Positions 34,526 through 43,048 of a DNA stretch of 64,000 bases are shown piece by piece. The DNA is taken from NCBI RefSeq assembly GCF_900696085.1, contig NZ_CAADFC020000004.1, positions 1,619,501 through 1,683,500 on the forward strand, written 5' to 3'. The notes under the pieces were generated by a model, which saw only the letters and a list, made by a program, of their open reading frames with translations, was not told the DNA's origin and searched no databases. Position 1 is the first letter of the stretch. Each line of letters begins with the position of its first letter. A program made the position numbers and the translations under genes. Source of the DNA: Bradyrhizobium ivorense (GTDB taxonomy: Bacteria > Pseudomonadota > Alphaproteobacteria > Rhizobiales > Xanthobacteraceae).

Positions 34526-34914
34526 GGCGCTACGAGCTCACTGCCAGTCCCGTCATCCCCGCGCAAAGGCTTCGCCTTTGTCGCTGGAGGCGCGAGCTCT
34601 TGCGAGCCTCGAAGGATGCACGGCCACCAGCCGGGCCGTCGACCCTTCGAGGGCCGCTGAAGAAGCGGCCACCTCCAGCGACAACGGCGAAGCCGTTGCG
34701 CGGGGGTGACAGCGTTGGTTTGCTCAACTTGCTCGGTGTCATCACCCGCGCAGGCGGGCGATCCAGTATTCCAGAGGCGGTAGTGAATGAACCGAGGGGC
34801 CGCGGCGTACTGGATCGCCCGGTCAAGCCGGGCGATGACAGCGGTGGATGAGGACAAAGCTTCACACCTTCTCAGGGTGACGGGATGAATGTGATGTGTG
34901 CGGCCTGCCATCAA
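34526..34914. repeat. Composite dispersed repeat, copy 2 (inverted relative to copy 1)
   Basis: Gene-free. 34549-34884 corresponds to the composite at 8911-9262 in the opposite orientation: first the GCGCAAAGGCTTCGCCTTTG hairpin block, then the GGTGTCATCACCCGCG...CGGGCGATGACAGCGGTGG block, ending GACAAAGCTTCACACC and TCTCAGGGTGACGGG. It lies between the binding-protein and ATPase genes of one ABC system. Confidence 0.75.
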
Positions 34915-35919
34915 TCAATCCGCCTTCACATAGTCCTTTGCGATGATCGTATTCGCGTCAAAACCCTTGTCGACAAAGCCCTGCTCCTGCAGCCATTTGA
35001 TCTGGTTGTCGACGTTCTTCACGTCGAGCCTGCCGTCGGGATCGATATAGGCGCAGTTGCCGACCACCTGCTCGACCGGCAGGTTGGTGTATTTGGCGAT
35101 GATCTCGAGCAGCGGTTTTGTGCTTTCGGTGATCGGCACCACGCCGTCCTTGATGGTGGCCAGGATCACGTCGTGATATTCGCGGTCGGCGCGCAGCAGC
35201 GCGGTGAGCAATCTCGTCACCAGCGGTGCGTTGGTCAGCGTCTTCGGCGAGGCGAAGATCGCGCCCAGCTGCCAGGGCGTCTCGTCGCCGACCCAGCCCA
35301 ACAATTTTGCGCCGCCCGAATCGATCAGAGAGCGCGCGGTCGAGACCGGCAGCAGCGCGGCATCGACGGTCTCGCCCTTCAGCGCCGCGGCGGCGTTCGA
35401 CAACGACTGTAGCGGCACTACCTTCACGTCGGAGAGCTTGAAGCCGTATTTGTCGGCGAGCAGGCCGAGCGAGTAGTGGAAGCTGGAGCCGACCTGGGTG
35501 ACCGCGACGCGCTTGCCCGCGAGATCCTTCGGCGTCTTGAGGCCGGTCGCATAGGCGTTGTTGCTGGCGAAGTAGCCGATCAGCGGATAGCCGGCCTTCT
35601 CGCGGCTCATGCCGCCGATCACCTTCAGCGTGCCCTTGCCGGCGAGATTGTAGAGCCCGGCGGTGAACGCGGTGATACCGAAATCGACGTCGCCCGACGT
35701 GGTCGCGACCGCGATCGGCTGCGCCGCGTCGAAGAATTTCAGCTCGACCTCGAGCCCCGCGTCGCGAAAGTAGCCCTTGTCCTGCGCGATGAACACCGGC
35801 GCCGAGGACGACAGCCGCAGCACGCCGATCTTCGCCTTCAAGAGATCATCGGCCTGCGCGACGCTGCTCGCTGCCCACATCACGAGACCCGCAAGCACGA
35901 GCCGCGCCCAACCCTTCAT
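34915..35919 (-). CDS. ABC transporter substrate-binding protein (NitT/TauT/SsuA type)
   Basis: 334 residues with a cleavable signal peptide (LVLAGLVMWAASSVAQA). IGVLRLSSSAPVFIAQDKGYFRDAGLEVELKFFDAAQPIAVATTSGDVDFGITAF is the classic N-terminal lobe of the SsuA/THI5-like NMT1 family, and KRVAVTQVGSSFHYSLGLLADKYG the hinge region. It should bind a small organic ligand in the periplasm for the permease and ATPase downstream. The FAD oxidoreductase gene ends 24 bases upstream, so transport and oxidation of the same compound is plausible. Ligand unknown. Confidence 0.88.
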   Translation of the reverse strand: MKGWARLVLAGLVMWAASSVAQADDLLKAKIGVLRLSSSAPVFIAQDKGYFRDAGLEVELKFFDAAQPIAVATTSGDVDFGITAFTAGLYNLAGKGTLKVIGGMSREKAGYPLIGYFASNNAYATGLKTPKDLAGKRVAVTQVGSSFHYSLGLLADKYGFKLSDVKVVPLQSLSNAAAALKGETVDAALLPVSTARSLIDSGGAKLLGWVGDETPWQLGAIFASPKTLTNAPLVTRLLTALLRADREYHDVILATIKDGVVPITESTKPLLEIIAKYTNLPVEQVVGNCAYIDPDGRLDVKNVDNQIKWLQEQGFVDKGFDANTIIAKDYVKAD

Positions 35920-35943
35920 CGCCGTCCTCCGCCTATAATCGCC

Positions 35944-37308
35944 CTATGACCCCTTGGGCACGGCCTGATCGCGGCCGATGAATGCGCCCTGCGTCGTGAG
36001 CTGTTGTTGCAACTTTTCGACGGAAATGTCGCGCGGAATCGTGTTGCCCGACAGCGCCAGCGCCGCCGCGGTTCCGGCCGCCTCGCCCATCACGAAACAG
36101 GCACCGGAGACGCGCGCCGCCGATTGACCCTCATGGGTCATCGACGCGCAGCGGCCGGCGATCAACAGATTGTCAACGCCTTCGGGCACCAGCATCCGGT
36201 ACGGCAATTCATTGTAGCCGCGGCTGTCCGGGATCGGCGGAAATTCGAAGATCACGTCGCCCGGCACATGGGATTCCTTCGGCCAGCCATTGACGCCGAT
36301 CGAATCCGCAAACGAGGCGCAGCCGAGCACGTCCTCGCCTGACAGCATGTAGCCGCCGATCACCCGCCGCGTCTCGCGGATGCCGAGCTGCGGCGGCAGA
36401 TCGACGATGTAGCTGTTTTCAAAACCTGGCACCGTGCGCAGGAACGCAAAGGCCTCGACCGCCTGGCGCCGGCCCTCGATCTCGCCGCGGGTCATGTCGT
36501 CGGGGTCGATGCCGGACACCGCACTGCCGTCCTCGCGCGCAAGCTGGGTGAAATTCACCCGCCACTCGATCTGCGATTTCTGCGGCCGCACGATGGCGGA
36601 CTTGCGCGGAAACGTGTGTGTGCCGCTCGCCTCCGCCTCGGCCATCAGCGCCGGAATGGTCCGCCAGGCATCGCCGGCCCTAACCGGATCGATGCCGTTG
36701 AGGCGGAACATCATCGAGGGGTAGAGCATGTTGCCGGCATTGTCGCCGACCTCGAACGGCGCGCCGGCCCACACCGCAAGATCGCCGTCGCCGGAGCAAT
36801 CGATGAAAACGCTGGCCAGCACCGCCTGGCGGCCGGCCTTGGTCTCGACCATCAGCGCACGGATGTGCGACCCGTCCATCACGACGCCGGCACCGAGGGC
36901 GTGGAACAGGATGTCGACCTTGTGATGTGCGAGCAGATCGTCGGCGGCGATCTTGTAGGCCGCGGTGTCGTAGGCCTGCGCAAGAATCTTGCCGAGGATC
37001 AGATGCGGCGCGTTCAGCCCGCCGAGCCGGTCGATCCGCGCGAGCAGATCGGAGGCGATGCCCTGCACCACGCGATGCATCTCGCCGAACACATTGGCGT
37101 GCAGGCCGCAGAAGTTGGTCACGCCCGCCGCGGTGCCCATGCCGCCGAGGAAGCCGTAGCGCTCGATCAGCAGTGTCCGCCGCCCGGCCCGCGCCGCGGC
37201 CACCGCCGCCGCGATTCCGGCCGGTCCGCCGCCGAGCACGACCACGTCGTATTCGCCGTAGACCGGGATTTGCCGCGCCGGTTCTTCGATCGTGTTCGAC
37301 CGCATCAT
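35944..37308 (-). CDS. FAD-dependent oxidoreductase of the FAD_oxidored type
   Basis: 454 residues from the double ATG at 37308, preceded by AGGGCGGAA. The FAD loop is DVVVLGGGPAGIAAAVAAARAG followed by TLLIERYGFLGGMGTAAGVTNFCGLH, typical of the family with a GG-GT-x-G-VTNF motif near the flavin. FIDCSGDGDLAVWAG and LLIAGRCASMTHEGQSAARVSGACFVMGEAAG complete it. Members oxidise small amines, alcohols or sugars, but reactions are mostly unassigned. It is the first gene of an operon-like set with the ABC importer and is divergent from the LysR regulator, so its substrate is probably what the importer brings in. Confidence 0.82.
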   Translation of the reverse strand: MMRSNTIEEPARQIPVYGEYDVVVLGGGPAGIAAAVAAARAGRRTLLIERYGFLGGMGTAAGVTNFCGLHANVFGEMHRVVQGIASDLLARIDRLGGLNAPHLILGKILAQAYDTAAYKIAADDLLAHHKVDILFHALGAGVVMDGSHIRALMVETKAGRQAVLASVFIDCSGDGDLAVWAGAPFEVGDNAGNMLYPSMMFRLNGIDPVRAGDAWRTIPALMAEAEASGTHTFPRKSAIVRPQKSQIEWRVNFTQLAREDGSAVSGIDPDDMTRGEIEGRRQAVEAFAFLRTVPGFENSYIVDLPPQLGIRETRRVIGGYMLSGEDVLGCASFADSIGVNGWPKESHVPGDVIFEFPPIPDSRGYNELPYRMLVPEGVDNLLIAGRCASMTHEGQSAARVSGACFVMGEAAGTAAALALSGNTIPRDISVEKLQQQLTTQGAFIGRDQAVPKGS

Positions 37309-37387
37309 TTCCGCCCTGATCAATTTGATTGATGCCGACTATGAATTGATGCGAATTGAAGTACAATCCACCAAATAATGTAATCAG

Positions 37388-37406
37388 CTTTCTCGAATCG
37401 AGAAAG
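37388..37406 (+). promoter_or_regulatory. Perfect inverted repeat over the ribosome site of the LysR gene
   Basis: CTTTCTCGA-A-TCGAGAAAG has 9-bp arms around a single base and contains the GAGAAAG that would bind the ribosome five bases before the ATG at 37411. It may be an operator or a translational hairpin. The AT-rich stretch just upstream is the likely divergent promoter. Confidence 0.5.
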
Positions 37407-37410
37407 GCAA

Positions 37411-38295
37411 ATGGACACGCTGGTCAATCTCGAAGCCTTCCTCGCCACCGCCGACGCTGGCGGCTTCTCGGCCGCCGCGCGCAAGCTCAACGTCGCGACG
37501 TCGGTGGTAGCGAAACGCGTCACCCAGCTCGAGGAGCGCATCGGCACCGCGCTGTTCCACCGTTCCACCCGGCAATTGCGGCTGACCGAAGCCGGCCAGC
37601 AATATGTGCATCGCGCGCGCGGCGTCGTCGCCGATGTCGGCGATCTCCTGTCGCGGATGGGCGAGAAGCGGCGCGACCTCACCGATCATCTGCGCGTCAA
37701 GGCGCCGACCTCGCTGACCGTCGCGCGGCTTGCGGATGCCTTCACCGCGTTCCAGAAGCAGAATCCAAGCGTCAAGCTCGAGATCGTGATGATCGACCGT
37801 CCGGTCGATCCGGTGACGGAAGGATTCGACATCGCGATCGGCGCCTTCCCGCATTCCTTCGGCGGCGTGGTCGACGAGCCGCTGAGCCTGCTGCCGCGGC
37901 TGCTGTGCGCCGCGCCTGCGTACTTGCGCAAGCACGGCACGCCAAAACATCCGCGCGACCTGGTCGATCACCGCTGCCTCAGTTTTCTGCCGACCGGCCC
38001 GGAATGGCCGTTCGAGGGACCGCGCGGCCGCATCAACATCCAGGTGCGGCCGTATCTGTCCTCGAACGAGGGCCGCGTGCTGGCGCAGAGCGCGATCGCC
38101 GGCAACGGCATCGCGCTGCTCTCGCACTATCTGGTCGAGGACGCGCTGCGCGACCGCACCTTGCAGCCGGTGCTGCCGGAGTTTCCGATCCCCGAATTGT
38201 GGGTGAAGGCCACCGTTCCCGAGCGCCGCATCGACGCCGCCGCGGTGCAGGCGCTGCTCAAGACGCTGAAGAAGGCGCTGGCGCAGCCGCTGTGA
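37411..38295 (+). CDS. LysR-family transcriptional regulator
   Basis: 294 residues. The N-terminal helix-turn-helix is in MDTLVNLEAFLATADAGGFSAAARKLNVATSVVAKRVTQLEERIG, followed by the linker helix and a periplasmic-binding-protein-like sensor domain (~90-290). It is closest in style to the group that regulates neighbouring transport and catabolic operons with NLEAFLATAD-type starts. It is read divergently from the FAD oxidoreductase-ABC transporter set across ~100 AT-rich bases, and most likely controls that set and itself. The inducer is unknown. Confidence 0.9.
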   Translation: MDTLVNLEAFLATADAGGFSAAARKLNVATSVVAKRVTQLEERIGTALFHRSTRQLRLTEAGQQYVHRARGVVADVGDLLSRMGEKRRDLTDHLRVKAPTSLTVARLADAFTAFQKQNPSVKLEIVMIDRPVDPVTEGFDIAIGAFPHSFGGVVDEPLSLLPRLLCAAPAYLRKHGTPKHPRDLVDHRCLSFLPTGPEWPFEGPRGRINIQVRPYLSSNEGRVLAQSAIAGNGIALLSHYLVEDALRDRTLQPVLPEFPIPELWVKATVPERRIDAAAVQALLKTLKKALAQPL

Positions 38296-38351
38296 CGCGC
38301 CTTGCCCCTCGCGTACGAACCTGAGACAACGGCGCGAAAGGATCGCTCGTC

Positions 38352-38621
38352 TTGAAACGCCTGGTCTCAGCTTCGCTCTGTCTCATCGTCGTCGCCACGC
38401 CCGCGGCGGCGCTCGAGACCTGCCGCTTCATCCAGGACAAGGCCGAGCGCGAGGCCTGCTATCACCGCCAGGAGCAGGAGCTTGCGGCGCGGCGCAAGCC
38501 AGATCCCGCGCCTCTGGCCGGGCCATCATCGGAAGCGAAGACGTTGCAATCGCTGCAGCAGATGCGCCGCGATGACGCCGAGGTCTATCGCAGCATCCGC
38601 GGCATCTGCAACGGCTGCTGA
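38352..38621 (+). CDS. Small exported hypothetical protein
   Basis: 89 residues from a TTG at 38352, with AAAGGA about 11 bases upstream. The N-terminal MKRLVSASLCLIVVATPAAAL looks like a signal peptide, followed by ETCRFIQDKAEREACYHRQ, a short Pro-rich linker and a closing SIRGICNGC. Four cysteines in the mature part suggest disulphides. It is 56 bases after the LysR gene. No family recognised; the signal peptide and cysteine pattern make a real gene likely. Confidence 0.55.
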   Translation: MKRLVSASLCLIVVATPAAALETCRFIQDKAEREACYHRQEQELAARRKPDPAPLAGPSSEAKTLQSLQQMRRDDAEVYRSIRGICNGC

Positions 38622-38630
38622 GCGGCGTGC

Positions 38631-39431
38631 CTACGCTGCGCCGCCGCCCCAGCGGCCGGCGCGCTTCTCGGCAAACGACGCCAGTCCTTCCGCCGCCTCT
38701 TCGGTCTGCCGTTTTGCGGAGTGCAGATGCACCAGGCGCTTGTAGGCGGCGTCGTCGACAGCCATGCCGCCGAACGAACTTTCCAGCGCCAGCCTCTTGG
38801 TCTCGGCCAGCGCATTCGGCGCGTTGGCCAGCAGCTGCTCCACGACCTTGGCGCCGGCGCCGTCGAGATCGGCCAGCGGCACGACATCGTGCACCAGGCC
38901 GATGCGGCGCGCATCCTCGGCGCCGAAGCGCTCGCCGGTCAGCGCGTAGCGCCGCACCTGGCGCACGCCGATGGCGTCGCAGAGCTGCGGGATGATGATC
39001 GCCGCGGTCAGTCCCCAGCGCACCTCGGTGATCGAGAACAGCGCGTTGTCGGCCGCGATCACCACGTCGCAGGCCGCGATCACGCCGGTGCCGCCGCCGA
39101 AGCAGCCGCCCTGCACCAGCGCCACCGTCGGCACCGGCAGCGTGTTGAGCCGCTGCACCGCCTCGAAGGTGGCGCGCGACGCCGCCTCGTTCTCCTCGGC
39201 CGATTTCGGCCGCACGCCGTTGATCCATTTCAGATCGGCGCCCGCCTGGAAGTGTTTACCATTGCCCTTGAGCACCACGACACGCGCCGGCTTGCCGGAG
39301 AGATCGTCGATTGCCGCCAGCACGCGCTCGATCAGCGCGCCGTCATAGGCATTGTTCACCTCCGGGCGGTTCAGCGTGACGGTCGCGACCCCGCGCGCAT
39401 CGAGGCTCCACAGGACTGGGCTGGCGGACAT
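38631..39431 (-). CDS. Enoyl-CoA hydratase/isomerase family protein
   Basis: 266 residues of the crotonase fold. The oxyanion-hole segments are KHFQAGADLKWI (~60-71) and GGCFGGGTGVIAACDVVIAADNALFSITEVRWGL (~108-141), where one catalytic glutamate position is present in TEVRWGL. It starts MSASPVLWSLDARGVATVTLNRPEVNNAYDG, like methylglutaconyl- or isohexenylglutaconyl-CoA hydratases. It acts on an enoyl-CoA in the cytoplasm; the chain is unknown. It is a single gene, converging on the small exported protein gene. Confidence 0.88.
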   Translation of the reverse strand: MSASPVLWSLDARGVATVTLNRPEVNNAYDGALIERVLAAIDDLSGKPARVVVLKGNGKHFQAGADLKWINGVRPKSAEENEAASRATFEAVQRLNTLPVPTVALVQGGCFGGGTGVIAACDVVIAADNALFSITEVRWGLTAAIIIPQLCDAIGVRQVRRYALTGERFGAEDARRIGLVHDVVPLADLDGAGAKVVEQLLANAPNALAETKRLALESSFGGMAVDDAAYKRLVHLHSAKRQTEEAAEGLASFAEKRAGRWGGGAA

Positions 39432-39594
39432 GGACGTGTCTCCCTCATTGTCGGTCTGGCGGCACTATGGCCGAGAGCACATGGCCTGATCCATCACTTT
39501 CGAGCGCGCCGGGCCGCGTCACGCGCATGACCGGTTGCGCGATGCTGCGCGTCTGTGGAAACTGCCGCTGTAGCATTCGAGGACTGTTCCATCC

Positions 39595-40569
39595 ATGCGC
39601 ATTTGCATTTTCGGCGCGGGCGCCGTCGGCAGCCACTTCGCGGTCCGGCTGGCGCGCGCCGGGCACGAGGTTTCCTGCGTGATGCGCGGCGCGCATCTCG
39701 ACGCGGTCAAGGCTGATGGCTTGACGCTCAAGGTCGGCGACACCGCCGTCACCGCCAGGGTGAAGGCATCGGCCGATCCGGCCGATCTCGGACCGCAGGA
39801 CGTCGTCATCAGCACGCTGAAGGCGACCGGCATCGACGCGCTCGCGGCCGGACTGGCGCCGCTGCTGCACGGCGAGACCGCGATCGTGTTCGCGCAGAAC
39901 GGCATTCCCTGGTGGTACGATCTCGGCCTGCCGCAGCAGCATCCTGCGGTTCCCGATCTCGGCTTCCTCGATCCCGGCGGGCGCTTGCGCAGCGCCGTGC
40001 CAAAGGAACGCATCATCGGCGGCGTGATCTTCTCCTCCAACGAGGTGATCGCGCCCGGCGTGGTGGCGAACCTGTCGCCGGACCGCAACCGCCTGCTGAT
40101 CGGCGAATGCGACGACCGGCCGAGCGGGCGCATTGCGCAGCTGCGCGCCGCGCTCAATGACGCCGCGATCGAGTCGCCGGAGGTCAAGGAAATCCGCGAG
40201 ACGATCTGGTCAAAGCTGCTCACCAACATGTCGATGTCGGTGCTCTGCCTGTTGACCGGCCTGACCGCGCGCGGCGTCCGCGACGATCCGGCGATGCAAG
40301 AGGTGATCCCGCGCCTGCTCGACGAGGCCAATGCGATCGCAACGCGCTACATCCCCGCGGTCAAGCGCGTCACCCGCTCGGGCCCGGCGCCGGACCACAA
40401 GCCGTCGATCCTGCAGGATTTCGAGCTCGGCCGCGCCCTGGAGATCGACGTGCTGGTCCGCGCCCCGGCCGCGTTTGCGCGCACTGCCGGCCTCGCCACC
40501 CCGATGCTCGACCTGATGGCCGCGCTCGCGATCCAGAAGGCGCGTGACAAGGAGCTGTATTCGGGCTGA
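39595..40569 (+). CDS. 2-dehydropantoate 2-reductase family protein (ApbA/PanE)
   Basis: 324 residues. The NADP loop is MRICIFGAGAVGSHFAVRLARAG at the very N-terminus. AIVFAQNGIPWW carries the conserved N-G after the fourth strand, and TIWSKLLTNMSMSVLCLLTG the catalytic lysine and helix. The C-terminal SILQDFELGRALEIDVL holds the substrate-binding segment of the ketopantoate reductase fold. It reduces ketopantoate or a related 2-keto acid with NADPH. Here it sits 37 bases before an SDR gene on the same strand, which suggests a catabolic rather than a pantothenate role. Confidence 0.85.
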   Translation: MRICIFGAGAVGSHFAVRLARAGHEVSCVMRGAHLDAVKADGLTLKVGDTAVTARVKASADPADLGPQDVVISTLKATGIDALAAGLAPLLHGETAIVFAQNGIPWWYDLGLPQQHPAVPDLGFLDPGGRLRSAVPKERIIGGVIFSSNEVIAPGVVANLSPDRNRLLIGECDDRPSGRIAQLRAALNDAAIESPEVKEIRETIWSKLLTNMSMSVLCLLTGLTARGVRDDPAMQEVIPRLLDEANAIATRYIPAVKRVTRSGPAPDHKPSILQDFELGRALEIDVLVRAPAAFARTAGLATPMLDLMAALAIQKARDKELYSG

Positions 40570-40606
40570 CAATCCGCGCAACGACAACAAGCAGGGACAG
40601 CGAACC

Positions 40607-41383
40607 ATGCAAGTCAAGGACAAGGTCTGCGTCGTCACCGGCGGCGCGAGCGGGATCGGCGAAGCGGTGGCGCGGGCCTATGCGACGGCCGGCGCGCGCG
40701 GCGTCGTGGTCGCCGACCTCAAGACATCACGCGACCGGCTCGCCAGCGTCGCCGGCGACATCGACGGGCTTGCGGTGACGGCCGATGTCGGGCTGGAAGA
40801 CGACGTCAAGGCGCTGATCGCCGCCGCCGAGGACAAATACGGACCGGTCGACGTGTTCTTCTCCAATGCCGGATTGTCGCGCAAGGGACAGGAGTCCGCC
40901 TCGGATGCAGACTGGGACGTGAGCTGGCGGGTGCACGTGATGAGCCATGTGTTCGCGGCGCGGGCGCTGGTGCCCGGCATGGTCGCGCGCGGTTCCGGCT
41001 ATCTGCTCAACACCGCGTCGGCGGCGGGGCTGCTCGCGTCGCTGAACTCGATGGCCTATGGCGTGACGAAGAGCGCCGCGGTCGCGCTCGCCGAGCATCT
41101 CGCGATCCAGTATGGCGATCGCGGCATCCGCGTCTCCGTGCTCTGCCCGCAGTCGGTACAGACAGGCATGACGACGCCGGGCCCGAGCGCGGCGCGGGTC
41201 GACGGCGTGCTGCAGCCCCCAGAGGTGGCGCGGATGGTGATCGAGGCGATGGCGGAGGAACGCTTCCTCATCCTCTCGCATCCGCAAGTGCAGGAATACA
41301 TGCAGCGCAAGGCCGCCAACCGCGACCGCTGGCTGTCCGGCATGCGCCGCCTGCGCGACAAGATCTATGGCGGGGTGGTGTGA
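40607..41383 (+). CDS. SDR-family oxidoreductase
   Basis: 258 residues from the ATG at 40607 (GCAGGGACAG upstream). Short-chain dehydrogenase motifs are TGGASGIGEAVA (cofactor loop), ADVGLEDDV, the NAG-type FSNAGLS, the serine in LLNTASAAGLLAS and the YGVTK catalytic pair near residue 155. It uses NAD(P) to oxidise or reduce a hydroxy or keto group. It follows the ketopantoate-reductase-like gene in the same direction. The tail past residue 200 (MAEERFLILSHPQVQEYMQRKA) is of the type seen in catabolic SDRs. Substrate unknown. Confidence 0.88.
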   Translation: MQVKDKVCVVTGGASGIGEAVARAYATAGARGVVVADLKTSRDRLASVAGDIDGLAVTADVGLEDDVKALIAAAEDKYGPVDVFFSNAGLSRKGQESASDADWDVSWRVHVMSHVFAARALVPGMVARGSGYLLNTASAAGLLASLNSMAYGVTKSAAVALAEHLAIQYGDRGIRVSVLCPQSVQTGMTTPGPSAARVDGVLQPPEVARMVIEAMAEERFLILSHPQVQEYMQRKAANRDRWLSGMRRLRDKIYGGVV

Positions 41384-41400
41384 CCGGCGTAGCTCGGAGT

Positions 41401-41498
41401 GTAGCCCGGATGCAGCGAAGCGTAATCCGGGGCCACCGTAACCGCGGATCACCGCGGATAATCTGTCCCGGATTGCGCTGCGCTTCATCCGGGCTACG
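41401..41498. repeat. GTAGCCCGGATG palindromic repeat, copy 2
   Basis: GTAGCCCGGATGCAGCGAAGC at the left is mirrored by GCGCTTCATCCGGGCTACG at the right, with a central CCGCGGAT pair. It lies between the convergent SDR and racemase genes. Confidence 0.7.
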
Positions 41499-41521
41499 CA
41501 GCTTCGCTCGCAATGACGCCA

Positions 41522-42250
41522 TCACTCCTTCGGCGCAAACCTTTCGAGCAATCCCGTGTATGCCTTCGCCGTCGGCGAGGCGTAGGCGCCGCGGCGTGAT
41601 GTCGTCAGCTTGAGGCCGGCGAGCGCCTCCGCCTGCTTCACGGCAGCGGCGACGCCATCGACCACGGGCACGCCGAACTGCCGCGACAATTCATGCGCGA
41701 GATCGGCCATGCCGGCGCAGCCGAGCACGATGGCGTCCGCGCCCTTGTCCAGCGCCCGCGCGATCTCCGCCTGTAGCTTTGCCTTGGCGCCCGAGCCAGG
41801 CTTCTCGATATCCAGCACCGCGACGTCGCAGGCGGTGACCGCGGCACGTTCGGCAAAGCCGTAGCGGCGCACCAGTTCCTCCAGCGGCACGATCGAGCGC
41901 GGCAGCGTGGTGACGATGCCGATGCGTTTTGCGACCTGTCCGGCGGTGACCAGCGCCGCCTCGCAGATCCCGACCACCGGGAAGCGCGCCACTGAGCGCG
42001 CGGCATCGAGCCCGGTGTCGTCGAAGCAGGCAATGATGCCGGCATCGGCGTCGGGCGCGTTGCGCAATGCGTCGATCAGCCCGGGGACGGCGAAGGCCTC
42101 GTCATAAAAGCCCTCGATCGAGGCCGGGCCCATCGCGGAGGTGACGGCCACGATCTCGGTGCCTGCCGCGGCCACCGCCCGCGCGGCGGTCGCGATCGTT
42201 GCGGTCATCGATGCGGTGGTGTTGGGATTGACGATCAGGATCTTTGTCAT
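41522..42250 (-). CDS. Aspartate/glutamate/hydantoin racemase family protein
   Basis: 242 residues from the ATG at 42250; the longer open frame runs into a repeat. It opens MTKILIVNPNTTASMTATI, the start typical of hydantoin and allantoin racemases. The two catalytic cysteines are in IIACFDDTGLDAA (~70) and IVLGCAGMADLA (~175). Such enzymes invert configuration of 5-substituted hydantoins, allantoin or related acids by a two-base mechanism without cofactor. No hydantoinase gene is near, so the substrate is uncertain. Repeats flank it on both sides. Confidence 0.85.
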   Translation of the reverse strand: MTKILIVNPNTTASMTATIATAARAVAAAGTEIVAVTSAMGPASIEGFYDEAFAVPGLIDALRNAPDADAGIIACFDDTGLDAARSVARFPVVGICEAALVTAGQVAKRIGIVTTLPRSIVPLEELVRRYGFAERAAVTACDVAVLDIEKPGSGAKAKLQAEIARALDKGADAIVLGCAGMADLAHELSRQFGVPVVDGVAAAVKQAEALAGLKLTTSRRGAYASPTAKAYTGLLERFAPKE

Positions 42251-42261
42251 GGCAAGAATTA

Positions 42262-42347
42262 GTAGCCCGGATGAAGCGAAGCGCAATCCGGGAAATTCTC
42301 CGCGCGGATGATCTGTCCCGGATTTCGCTTCGCTTCATCCGGGCTAC
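42262..42347. repeat. GTAGCCCGGATG palindromic repeat, copy 3, overlapping a stop codon
   Basis: GTAGCCCGGATGAAGCGAAGCG at the left is mirrored by CGCTTCGCTTCATCCGGGCTAC at the right. The last bases include the complement of the TAG stop of the hydrolase gene at 42344-43048, so the element sets the end of that reading frame. Confidence 0.7.
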
Positions 42348-43048
42348 GAAAGCTTCGTGACCCACGCCGCGAACGCATCGAGCACCTCGGCCATCACCTC
42401 GCCGTCGTTGCGGCCGGAGCGTTTCAGCACGTGGAAGGAATGGTCGGCCTCCTTCACCAGCTGCAATGTCGCCCGCGCACCCAGCCCCCTCACCATTGGC
42501 TGCAACAGATCAAGCTCGGCCAGCGCGTCGCGCGTGCCCTGCAGGAACAGCATCGGGATCTTGACCTCGGCGAGATGCGCAGCACGCTCGCTCGACGGCT
42601 TGCCGGCGGCATGCAGGGGAAAGCCGAGGAACACCAGGGCGCGCACGCCGGCCAGCGGCGCCTTCGCCTGGGCCTGCGAGGTCATGCGCCCGCCGAACGA
42701 CTTGCCGCCGGCGAACAGCGGCAGATCGCCGCAACGGCGCGCGGCCTCCGCCACCGCGGCGCGCACGGTCGCTTGCGCCACCGCAGGCGGATCGGGCCGG
42801 CCGCTGCCCTTCTCCATGTAGGGAAACTGATAGCGCAAGGTCGCGATGCCCCGCTCGGCGAGGCCAGCCGCGATCGTCTGCATCGACGGATGCGCCATGC
42901 CGGCGCCGGCACCATGGGCAAACACATAGGCTGCGCGCGGCTCGGCCGGGCGCAGCAGCAGCGCGGACACATTGCTGTTGTCCGAGACTGCGATAGTGAG
43001 CTGCTCTGCGCCGGCCGCGTTCAAGCCATGCCTCGGAAAAAATTGCAT
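42344..43048 (-). CDS. Alpha/beta hydrolase of the KANL3/Tex30 type
   Basis: 234 residues from the ATG at 43048; the frame also reaches a TTG at 43081. AAYVFAHGAGAGMAHPSMQTIAAGLAERGI is the HGxG oxyanion region, GGKSFGGRM the nucleophile elbow (GxSxG, near 118), and TRDALAEL plus EADHSFHVLKRS supply the acid and histidine. All three catalytic residues are present. Relatives are small uncharacterised hydrolases or acyl-esterases. The protein is a single-gene unit, read away from the di-haem cytochrome gene; its stop codon lies in a dispersed repeat. Substrate unknown. Confidence 0.78.
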   Translation of the reverse strand: MQFFPRHGLNAAGAEQLTIAVSDNSNVSALLLRPAEPRAAYVFAHGAGAGMAHPSMQTIAAGLAERGIATLRYQFPYMEKGSGRPDPPAVAQATVRAAVAEAARRCGDLPLFAGGKSFGGRMTSQAQAKAPLAGVRALVFLGFPLHAAGKPSSERAAHLAEVKIPMLFLQGTRDALAELDLLQPMVRGLGARATLQLVKEADHSFHVLKRSGRNDGEVMAEVLDAFAAWVTKLS

